Positions 1 through 9,170 of a stretch of DNA of 60,000 nt are shown piece after piece. Within the stretch, counting starts at the first letter, position 1. Every line of letters starts with the position of its first letter. Both the position numbers and the translations under genes were made by a program. The notes under the pieces are model-generated. The model was not told the origin of the DNA and ran no database searches. It was given only the letters and a program-made list of their open reading frames with translations. Source of the stretch: Cryptomeria japonica (taxonomy: Eukaryota > Streptophyta > Pinopsida > Cupressales > Cupressaceae); assembly GCF_030272615.1 (NCBI RefSeq), contig NC_081410.1, positions 572,769,241-572,829,240 on the forward strand, given 5' to 3'.

Positions 1-1799
1 ACAATAATGATGAAATCTGTTCTACCTCATATCTACTAGAGAGAAGCAGTGAGCACAGTGGTTTATTCATTCAACAAAGTACATATCAAAAGCAAAACCG
101 GTAAGACACCTTATGAATTATTGTTTGGTAATACACCTACAGTTAAGTATTTCAGAATATTTGGTAGTAAATACTATATCAGGAGAGATGATATTATTGG
201 AAAATTTGATCCTATATGTGATGAAGGCATATTTCTTGGTTATTCTAATTAAAGCAAAGCATATAGATGTTATAACAAGAGATTGCAGAGAATTGTGGAG
301 AGTGCTAATGTCAAAGTAGATGAGTTGAACATAAGTCAAATCAGAGTTTATGAGAAGGAACCGATAGTGGAAATGATTATATCTGAACTAGTAGAACCTT
401 TACTAGAATAGAGAGTTGAACCAGTTACTCTAGTAGTATCAAAATATTCAACAATAATTGAAGAACTGGGAAGAGGAACAGAGAGTCAGAGGACTCCTAG
501 GTATATGAGATTGAATTATTCAGAAGGTCGGATCATTGGGGATAAGAGCAATGGAGTAATGACAAGAAGAAGACTATAAACTAATGAGGTATGTATAATT
601 TCACAAGTTGAACCAGTATCATTAATTGATGCATGTAAAGATGAATATTGGCTGAAGGCTATGGAAGAAGAATTAGACCAGATTGAGAAAAATAACACAT
701 GGACTTTGGTTCCCCAACCTAAAAATTACAATGTTATTGGAACTAAATGAAATTCTAGGAATAAATTGAATGAGGATGGTCAATTTATAAGGAATAGGGC
801 TAGACTGGTTTGTAAAAGATATTCTCAGAAGGAAGGAATTGATTATGGTTAGACTTTTGCATCAATAGCTAGGATTGAAGCTGTAAGATTATTTCTTGCC
901 TATGCTGCTTATAAGAACTACAAGGTTTATCAGATGGATTTAAGTGTGCATTTTTGAATGGGGATCTTGATGAGGAAGTTTATATTGAGCAACCTAATGG
1001 TTTTTGACTTTCAGATGATACAAAGATGGTTTGTAGGTTAAGGAAAGGTTTATATGGATTGAAACAGGCACCTAGAGCTTGGTATGCAAGGTTGGATAAA
1101 TATCTTTTGAAGCTTGGTTTTACTAAGGGTAGTTCTGATAGTAATTTATATTATAAGATCACTAATGATGATATACTGATTATTGAAGTATTTGTTGATG
1201 ACATTATTTTTGGAGGTGAAGATAAGTTATGCATAGAATTTTTTAAGAATTTGAGATGCCTATGATTGGTGAGATGAAATTTTTCTTAGGTTTGCAGATT
1301 ACTCAAACTAAAAAAGGTATTTTTATCTGTCAAACTAAGTATGCTAAGGAATTGTTGAATAAATTTGGTATGGGAGATTCTAAGCTGGTAAGTACTCCTA
1401 TGGTTACAAGTGAGAAATTGACAAGAAAAGATGTTTCTACACCGGTAAATCCTACAAGATACAAATCTATGATTGGGGGTCTACTTTATTTGACTCAGAC
1501 TAGGCCTCACATAATGAATGATGTTTGTATTGTTTCAATATTTCAGAGTGATCCTAGAGAAAATCATGAGAGTACGGTGAAAAGGATATACTTACAGGGT
1601 ACATTAGAATATGGTTTTTGGTACCCTAGGTATGATAGCTTTAATTTATGTGCATATACAGATGTTGATTGGGCTAGAGATTTTGATGACCAGAAAAGTA
1701 CTTTCGGTCAAGGTTTCTTTCTTAGAAATAAGTTAGTTTCATGGATCAATAAGAAATAATCATGTACTTCTTTATCTATTGTTGAAGCTGAGTATGTTG
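1..1799 (+). pseudogene. CopA: Ty1/copia pol remnant (integrase C-terminus, reverse transcriptase, start of RNase H)
   Basis: This is the 3' half of a decayed copia polyprotein. The end of integrase is read at 49-252 (KTPYELLFGNTP, then DEGIFLGYSN). The reverse transcriptase follows, with the usual copia text [10 protein letters not shown] near 690, QMD near 935, GLKQAPRAWYARL near 1055-1100 and the catalytic FVDD box near 1190. The RNase H domain begins near 1640 (AYTDVDWA). Stop codons at 250, 408, 577, 748 and 850 and frameshifts near 940 and 1250 rule out function. The frame stops dead at 1799, where GO-1 is inserted, and resumes at 8335. The start of the element lies left of the window. 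Family assignment is very sure; the copy is clearly dead. Confidence 0.95.
1795..1799. repeat. Target-site duplication TGTTG of GO-1 (partner 8335-8339)
   Basis: TGTTG directly precedes the 5' LTR of GO-1 and is repeated directly after its 3' LTR. Removing GO-1 and one copy restores the CopA RNase H text (EAEYVV, then ATN), which matches the uninterrupted CopB copy near 25005-25030 apart from one codon. Confidence 0.92.
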
Positions 1800-2567
1800 T
1801 GTTGGTATTCTACACTCTTATGAGAATAGTTGATGTTGTCATTGATGGCTACCATCTAGAAACCTTTTGGCATTCATTTGGCAAGCCATTGGTAGTTACC
1901 TGCACCAGCAATAGACATCTACATACATTGGTAGTGGCAACAATGCATACTGGCACCCCAGCTGACAAGGAATAAAATTTTGTTTATTTTAGTTTATTAT
2001 TTTATCTTTTATAAAATCCGACATGGCATATTGTAAAAGACTCATATATATCTATGAGATCTTATAGGTCATTTAGTATGTATGTATGAAAATTTTGTAT
2101 AAGGTGATATAGTTGACAGCGAAGGTTTTGGTAATGGACTAAGCTTAAATTGGTACTGAACCTAGCATAGTTGATGCTAATTTGAAGTAGTACATTGTAT
2201 TGGATTTCATAATCCACTTTTGTAGTCAGTGTGACTCTTATTGAGCAGTGAGCTCTAGGCAGTTGGCCTTCCTACATGTTCAGGCCCCTCATTGTAAGTA
2301 ATATTTATTCATTGGCTAATGAGTGAATATTGTGGGTCACAAATCCCACCGAGGTTTTTCCCACACCAGGTTTCCTCGTTAAATATCTTGTGCTATGGTG
2401 TGTTCTCTATGTTGTCTTTGTTATTCTTATTTGCTGCACTAATTCTTATTTACCAATACACTATTTTGGGATGCAAAGTTCTTAATAAGTTTAAATATTC
2501 TGCTAATTGGTTAGATATTGATTCACCCCCACTCTCAGTATCTTTGGGACTATCATGAATCCTAACA
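1800..2567 (+). repeat. GO-1 5' LTR
   Basis: It begins TGTTGGTATTC and ends CCTAACA, giving the TG...CA ends of LTRs, and matches 7597-8334 along its length. A TATA-like run lies at 2043-2052. A block shared with other elements of the window lies at 2241-2294 (GAGCTCTAGGC, then GGCCTTCCTACATGT). The U5 end carries GATTCACCCCC. Confidence 0.93.
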
Positions 2568-2583
2568 ATTGGTATCAGAGCCA
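2568..2583 (+). other. GO-1 primer-binding site (initiator tRNA-Met type)
   Basis: ATTGGTATCAGAGCC follows the LTR end directly. TGGTATCAGAGC is complementary to the 3' end of plant initiator tRNA-Met, the usual primer of copia elements. Confidence 0.9.
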
Positions 2584-2638
2584 GGTCCTCTATTTTCAAA
2601 ATCCTAACAGCTTGAGGAAGATTCTAACATCGGTACAG

Positions 2639-3728
2639 ATGGACAACTTAAGAAAATAATTGGAAGGAGCTCTTGTAGATTATGATGCAGAGAAGTTGAA
2701 GAATATCAAACTTGAAGATGATCTAAGGGCCACACAAGAATTAATTCAAGGACTTTAGGAAGAAAAGAAAAGAACTTGATGAGAAAATTTAGAAAGATGA
2801 TGAAAAGGAAACTCTTACTGAACTTGTGAACAAGTTGAGATTAGAGAACTATAACATGAAGAATGAAATGCAAGATATGACTATGAGGTTTTCTAAAGAC
2901 ATTGAAGACAGGAAGAAGAATGAAGAAGACTTGACTAGGAGACTCAATGATCCTGGAAATGAAAATCTAAGACTTAGTCATGAAAATGATATGTTGAAGA
3001 TAGATCTGATTCACATGTAACATGATAAAACTAAGCTTGTGAGACAAAAGGGAATTTTGGAAAATGAGTTGGCTACTGCAAATCAACATAAAGAGAAATT
3101 CAAGAAAAGTTCAGAGGAACTTGATGACATGCTAAAAAGTCAGAAACCTAATGGAGATACTAGTGGACTTCGATTTAAAGTTGGAGAATATTCCAGTACT
3201 GCAAATAATAATGATCACATTAAACTAGTAAGACAACCTATTGCTTATAAATTTAATGGGAAATGCTTTAACTGTAACAAGTATGGTCATAGAGGAAATC
3301 AGTGTAGATCTAGAAACAATCAGAATAATAATGCACCCACTGGTCAATGATCCAAATGCAACAAAGTTGGTCATAATTTAGAAAACTGCAGAATGAATGT
3401 GAAATGCTATGTTTGTGGAAGATATGGACACTTATCTAATCAATGCAAAACACAACCCAACATAGGATATGGAAAAGCTATTCAGAGAAATAATGTGACT
3501 TGTTATGCTAATAACAAAATTGGACATATTGGAAAATTCTATAGAAGTAGGAATTCACCGGCAAACAATAAAGGATCTAGTTTGAAAGGCAAAGAAAAGG
3601 TAGATGAGGTAAAGCAAGAATTTTCAACATAATGGATTAGGAAAAGAGATCAAAATGTTGATGAGACTATCTCTATACTAGTAGAACAGAGTAACCCTCC
3701 ACTGGTAGGAGATTCTTCATCCAACTAA
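2639..3728 (+). pseudogene. GO-1 gag: coiled coil plus four zinc knuckles, broken
   Basis: The frame starts at ATG 2639 (MDNLRK), homologous to MENLREQL in GO-2. The first 200 or so residues are charged and heptad-rich (RKKNEEDLTRRLND, SHENDMLKIDL), a probable coiled coil for Gag assembly. Four CCHC-type knuckles follow: CFNCNKYGHRGNQC near 3265, a second near 3350 that lost its first Cys, CYVCGRYGHLSNQC near 3405, and a fourth near 3500 that lost two Cys. CCHC knuckles in Gag bind the element's RNA. Several stops break the frame (2657, 2757, 2780, 3018, 3348, 3630). The role as gag is firm by plan and motifs; the N-terminal half is assigned by position and coiled-coil look only. Confidence 0.85.
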
Positions 3729-4033
3729 GAAGTAACCCTTTGGGGGTATTGCAACAAATTGAATATCATGCACATTACCCTTGGTTGATGGTGAGAGAAG
3801 ATAGATTTCTTCTTTACCGGCAGATGTGTTAATTTTTCACTTAATAGATGAGTATTTAATGTGGTTGGTAAGAGAAAAGTCATTATAAATCATCAGATTT
3901 CCCTCATTTTTTATTCACCGAGCATTTAAATTAGTAGAGAGCGCAAAAACTAAGCAAAGGTATTCAAGCAAAGGTGCGAAGCGATTTTTTTCAAGCATTC
4001 AGAATGCTTTAAGGCAGCTAAAGGTATTTTTCA
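3729..4033 (+). promoter_or_regulatory. GO-1 spacer with probable internal promoter for ORF2 (TATA box 3884-3890)
   Basis: This stretch between gag and ORF2 is non-coding. CATTATAAAT sits at 3881-3890, and 150 bases later comes the ORF2 start. The GO-2 copy has CATTATAAAG at the same distance of 150 bases from its ORF2 start, and both continue with the shared block TTCACCGAGCATT (3916-3928 here). A TATA box at a fixed distance plus a conserved leader suggests that ORF2 has its own transcript. That is inference; a splice acceptor region is the alternative. Confidence 0.5.
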
Positions 4034-4199
4034 ATGGCTTCTTCTTCTGCTCCCAAGTTTATTGTGAACCCTACTATTGTGGAAAACATAAAATGCCCTA
4101 GGCCCGTGTTTAAAATAATTTTTGAAGTAGCTAAGAAAGATGATTCCATAGGAGCATTTTTGAAAATTCCTAAAGGTGTAGTATTTACTGAAGACCCTA

Positions 4200-4241
<42 letters not shown>

Positions 4242-7200
4242 CAACATTGAAGAATTAGGTTATGAGGAATTGTTGAAAATGTTTAGAATGGTAATTTGTG
4301 ATGAAAATGGCACTGTTAAACCTGAACACAACATTATGGAGACTTTAGGTTTTGTTGAAATATTGAATATACCTGAATTTCCGAAAGAAGTAGTGAGAAT
4401 TTTCCTAAGTAGAGCAGATGGAGAATTTTTATGGCTGGATTATGTCTATAAAATAAACCGACAAGCAATTAGGGTAGTAACTGGTTTACCCTCAACTGAC
4501 AGCAGACCTAACAAAACAAAGTAAGTTCCTAACAACAAAGTAATGACCTTAACTGGAGCAACATCAAACAATAGATCACTAAGAGTGAATGATATCAAAG
4601 ACATCAATGTGAGATTCATACGTATGGTATTAGGTTACAAGACTACACATGCAAACAGACTTAATTCAATTTCTAGTCATTGCATTAATAGTGCTTATGA
4701 AATGGTTAACAATAATGCAATGATAGATGTGTGTGAATGGCTGAAAGATGAACTCATTGATAATTTGAAAAAGATTAAAGGAGATAAGAAAGGGACATTT
4801 CGTTTTGGTAATCTTTTAGTATTCTTAATGTTGTATTTCACTAAGGAAATCCCTGATATAGGACCAAAAGACTTTGGTTATGACATACCAGTAGGAAAAC
4901 AATTATAGGAGGCTTTTACTGGCATGGAAACTGCAAAAGACAACAACATAACTGAATACTTTAAAGCTATTCAAGCTAAAATGAAAACTAGAGAAAGACT
5001 ACCGCAGAGTGTAGTGGACAAATATGACAAAGAATTTTTTTTTGTCATCAAGAAGGATGAGACATGGATGGAAGTTGTACTTCCTTGAACTATTTGGGTA
5101 AATGAAATGGGTTATGAGGTAGATCTCAACATTATTGAGACTTATGCAAAAAGCTTTGTTAGATGCACCAAGAGAACCAACAGAACAAGTTTTTGGTAGT
5201 GCTGAAACTATTGAGAGTGGTGTAAAAACAATGAAGCAAAGAAAGAAAAGAGAAAAATACATTAGGGATGCTTCAAAGAAAGTACAAGAAATCAAAGAAA
5301 ATGTTATGAACTTTATTGGGATAACAACTAGTGAGCTAGAAGGACTGCAATTGGAGGCACACATTTCACCGGTTGGCACATCTTCTGACAGTGAGATACC
5401 AACAAAATTCAAAAGAATTGAGAGGAAGAGAAAACCTTCACTAGTACCCTCTCCTTCACCCAAAAGAACAAGGACTTTGAGGAAGAAACAACAGGTAGTA
5501 AGGGAACCGGCCAAGAAACTAACTCCTAAAAAGAAACAGAAACCGGTCACACCCTCATTAGATAATTTGTTAAATGAAATAACTGATGATGTAAATTTGG
5601 ATAATGTGAGTAAATTCTACAATTCATTCAATGACTCTGACAAGGAAAGCATTGAGAATAGTATTATCTTACACTTGGACATGTATAAGAAAGTCTTAAT
5701 TGAAGTTGTGGATGATTTACCAAATGAACTGTATAGAATATTAGATGCAAAAAGGATTGCGGTAATGGAATTGGATAAGAAACTAAAAGTTGAAAAACTT
5801 CTAGTTGTTCATCCTGTAAACTCAAAAGAGGAAATTGATAATCTGATTTGTGAGGCTAATAGATCCATTTTTGCCAGTGGTCACCGACAAGTAAGTTTGA
5901 TGGTAGGTAGAATAAATGAGATTGTAGAGGAGACTACTGATAAATGGGATATATTTTTTGTCGAAAAAGAAAAACAAGAGGAATTGAACTAACCAAAGAA
6001 GGCATTCAAAGTATATCGGAAGGACAAGGATAAGGAAAAAGGAAAGATTGGTGGGATTCAAAATATCAATATTACTGATAATGTACCACCACCACCTTTG
6101 GATACTACACTAGTACATACTGATGATCCACCAGTTACTAACACTAAAGGTGTCACACATGATGACACTAATCCTGAATCTGAAATGCTTTTTACCATGA
6201 ATGTGGATACTCAGGGAGTGAATATTGTTGTGGATAAGGACACTACAAAGGTTAAGGATGATAACATTGACAATATTTCTGAGAAACCAATAGAGACTAT
6301 TGAGGTTGAGATTCCAATAGAGCAACCATCAGATACAGGAAAACCTACTGAAGGAAAAGATGCTGACACAAGGCCACCTAAGAAAAAGATACCGATAGTT
6401 GAGAAACCTATAGAGGTAGAGGTACATATTGAGGTAGAGAAACTGGTAATGACTGAGATACCCAAACCATCAGACAAACCTTTACAGGTTGAAATGCAAA
6501 CTTAGACTGATCCACTGGAGGTAAACACAAGAAAAATGGTTACAAATGTTGGAGCACAGAGGTAATAAAAGGTAATTGGTTAGACATCCAACACTTCATC
6601 AAGTGAATTCAGACCTACAAATGTTATTGAAGTACTCCTGGATTTAATCAAGAATATAACAGACTGTAATGCTTTGGCCTACAAGGAAATTGATGACACC
6701 TTACCATTACTGAAGTTGATTGCACCAAATTGTAACATTGATCACATCAAGGACTCTATAGGAAAATTGGACACACTATCCAAATTTATCACTGATAATG
6801 TAATAACCATTGACAAGGTGAATTAGGACACCTTCAAAGAGAAAGTTGAAAAGGAGAAGGATAAATTCTTTGAAGACACAATAAAAAAGTGCATAGAACA
6901 CCAAGATACACTATTACCAACACTGAACTCTACGATCTTGGAATACAAGGAAATTTATAGGGAAACATGCAAACCCCATCTTTTGACTGAGGACATAGAA
7001 AAGGAGATCAACGGAGTACAAAAAGAAATAGATGACATAGTTGATAACATAATTGGCTCATTCGGCCACATATCAATTATTGAGCAGGAAATAGCAGGTT
7101 TTGAGGAGAAATTGGAGAAATTTGAGAAAGAGAAGGCAAGGATTAAGTCTAATGCCAGAGAACTTAAATACAAACTTGGTCCTAAGTTGGAAAATCTTAT

Positions 7201-7330
7201 CTCTCTGAGAAATAAAATATCTAAGGCATTACTTCAAGGAGAGCGATCACCGGAAGAGCACATGTGTCATCTCACTGGCACGATCCAATAGACTGAGGCA
7301 AACTTGACCGATAGCAAAAGATACATGTAG
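4034..7330 (+). pseudogene. GO-1 ORF2: long conserved protein of unknown function, broken
   Basis: About 1,100 codons from MASSSAPKF to the stop at 7328. Order of parts: a short N-terminus (VNPTIVE, then PRPVFK, KKDDSIGAF); a folded-looking region with ETLGFVEILNIPEFP and WLDYVYKI, then LGYKTTHANRLNSIS, CEWLKDELIDNLKKIKG and FGNLLVFLMLYF (4290-4900); a Lys/Arg-rich patch near 5420-5550; a second conserved domain (5560-5990, ending DKWDIFFVEKEK); an acidic low-complexity tail (6090-6500); and a C-terminal coiled coil (6938-7330). All parts recur in GO-2 and GO-3. Breaks include a TA microsatellite, a frameshift near 4258 and several stops. I do not recognise the protein. No retroviral enzyme motif is present. 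Confidence 0.82.
4202..4239 (+). repeat. (AT)19 microsatellite inside ORF2
   Basis: Nineteen AT units replace the codons that read YIHFHID in GO-2 and YIHYHIED in GO-3. The expansion falls where the ancestral coding text was already TATA-rich, and the frame is lost just after it. Confidence 0.97.
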
Positions 7331-7596
7331 AGTCTAAATTTGGATTTGGCAGACATTTTCAGATTGAAGCCAACTGGTTACAAACTTTGAGGTGAAATGT
7401 TTGCACTCATTTGACTATTTTTGACAACCTTTGTCATTGATGTCAAAGGGAGAGTAGTGGAGAGAGAAAAATACTTATTTAGAGGAGATCATTTGCTCAA
7501 GGGGAGCACATATTTTTGGTAGCTTTTTGGACTTTAGTTTTGGAACAGTTTTTGGATTTTTTTCATGAGGGTTGCCATCAATGCCAAAGGGGGAAT
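7331..7596 (+). other. GO-1 3' untranslated region with upstream and terminal polypurine tracts
   Basis: Non-coding. A first purine tract with context TTTGTCATTGATGTCAAAG lies at 7429-7460, and AGGGGAGC lies at 7499. The terminal tract AAAGGGGGAAT (7586-7596) abuts the 3' LTR and would prime plus-strand DNA synthesis. GTTGCCATCAATG at 7571-7583 is nearly complementary to CATTGATGGAAAC at 7637-7649 in the LTR. Confidence 0.8.
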
Positions 7597-8334
7597 TGTT
7601 GGCATTCTACACTCTTATGAGAATAGTTGATGTTGTCATTGATGGAAACCATCTGAAAACCTTCTGGCATTCATCTGGTAAGCCACTGGCAGTGGCAACA
7701 ATGCATATTGACACCCCAGCCGACAAGGAATAAACTTTTTTTTATTGTAGTTTATTGTTTTATCTTTTGTAAAAGCCGACATGACATATTGTAAAAGACT
7801 CATATATATCTATGAGATCTTATAGGTCATTTTGTATGTATGTATGTATGTATGAAATTTTTTTATAAGGTGATATAGTTGATCATGAAGGTTTTGGTAA
7901 TGGACTGAGCTTAAACCGGTACTGAACCTGGCATAGTTGATGCTGATTTGAAGTAGTATATTGTATTGGATTTCATAATCCACTTTTATAGTCAATGTGA
8001 CTCTTATTGAGAAGTGAGCTCTAGGTAGTTGGCCTTCCTACATGTGTAGACACCTCATTGTAAGTAATATTTATTCATTGGCTAGTGAGTGAATATTGTG
8101 GGTCACAAATCCCACTGAGGTTTTTCCCACACCAGGTTTCCTCATTAAATATCTTATGTTATGGTGTGTTCTTTATGTTGTCTCTGTTATTCTTATTTGC
8201 TACACTAATTCTTAGTTACTAGTACACTGTTTTGGGATGCAAAATTCTTAATAAGTTTAAATATTCTGCTAACTAGTTAGTAACTGATTCCCCCCCCCAT
8301 CTCAGTATCTTTGGGACTGTCATAAATCCTAGCA
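7597..8334 (+). repeat. GO-1 3' LTR
   Basis: Begins TGTTGGCATTC and ends CCTAGCA. It is collinear with the 5' LTR but lacks about 40 bases near 1895-1935 of that copy and carries an expanded GTAT run near 7835-7855 and a C9 run near 8290. It ends directly at the TGTTG duplication. Confidence 0.93.
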
Positions 8335-8664
8335 TGTTGTTGCTACTAATAATTGTACATACATTTTATGGATGAAGAAAATGTTGAAGGATATAAAGGT
8401 GGATTGTAATGGACCGGTAGTTATTCACTGTGATAACTCTACAGCCATTGATATATCAAATAATATGGTATTTCATTCTAAGAAAAAGCACATATCTATC
8501 AAGTACAAATTTTTGAAGGAAAGGTGGAATAAAATGAAGTTAAACTGGTTTAGGTTAACACTAAAGAGTAGATTGCAAATATTTTCACTAATCCTTTGCC
8601 CAAGGAATCGTTTGAGTACCTGAGAGACAGATTGAAAGTTTTTGCCCCTCCGATAGAGACTTGA
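8335..8664 (+). pseudogene. CopA RNase H, C-terminal part
   Basis: This resumes the RNase H frame broken at 1799. MLKDIKVDCNG, then IHCDNSTAIDIS, FHSKKKHISIKYKFLKE and finally the stop at 8662 match the uninterrupted CopB and CopC copies in order. The CDN motif holds one catalytic Asp of copia RNase H. A frameshift near 8525 breaks the end. Confidence 0.9.
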
Positions 8665-9091
8665 TTGATGTGGTTTGGCATCAGTTTGGTATGTATTATC
8701 AGAGATACTATTTTATTCTAGTATTGATGTGGGGATGCTACTGCTAAGGGGAAGTAGTAAGCTTTGAATTTTAGTGGTTTATGCTTTTACTTTGATATTT
8801 TTGTCATATTTATGGCATTGATGTGAAAAAGGAAATGTAAAAGGAGGAGAGATATTAATAAGAAAAAGTAAAAGGGAGGGATATCAATAGAAGGAGAGAT
8901 ATATGTACAATTCAGAGCTTTATAGAGATATCATCCATAGAGGGAGTTTGGTCTTTGTTTCAAAACTTCATTGCCACATCTATTTGTGGGAGATTGTTGG
9001 TTGTCTTCCATTGGGGGAGACTTGTTTGGCATTTCTTGGTAGTTATATGTTTTTCACATCTAGTGTTGCCATCAATGCCAAAGAGGGAGAT
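8665..9091 (+). other. CopA 3' untranslated region and polypurine tract
   Basis: Non-coding, collinear with 25339-25700 of CopB. The terminal tract AAAGAGGGAGAT at 9080-9091 precedes the LTR. GTTGCCATCAATGCCAAAG at 9065-9083 is the conserved upstream context. Confidence 0.8.
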
Positions 9092-9170
9092 TGTTGGCCA
9101 TTTGGAAGAGTTGATTGTGTGTTGAATTGATGTTTTGTCATCGATGCCAACACTAGTTGTTTGGATGTTT
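9092..9170 (+). repeat. CopA 3' LTR, first 79 bases only
   Basis: TGTTGGCCATTTGG matches the start of the CopB LTR (25701) and stays collinear for about 80 bases. It is then interrupted by the TGTTGGACAC start of element E. The rest of this LTR would lie beyond the right end of E, outside what can be seen. Confidence 0.85.

Larger units (their letters stand above)
1800..8334 (+). mobile_element. GO-1: full-length non-autonomous LTR retrotransposon with gag and ORF2, nested in CopA
   Basis: The element is 6,535 bp with both LTRs (1800-2567 and 7597-8334), a tRNA-Met primer-binding site, a polypurine tract and a 5-bp TSD. The interior holds a coiled-coil and zinc-knuckle gag and then a long second reading frame, ORF2. 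I looked in all frames for protease, integrase, reverse transcriptase and RNase H and saw none, so it must have relied on enzymes supplied in trans. GO-2 and GO-3 are relatives with the same two-gene plan. The LTRs differ visibly, including a block of about 40 bases present only in the 5' LTR, so this is not a recent insertion. Confidence 0.92.

Noticed and set aside
2570-2583. tRNA gene from the tRNA-like words at primer sites
   Set aside because: Only the 12-15 bases complementary to the tRNA 3' end are present; there is no cloverleaf here or at the other primer sites.
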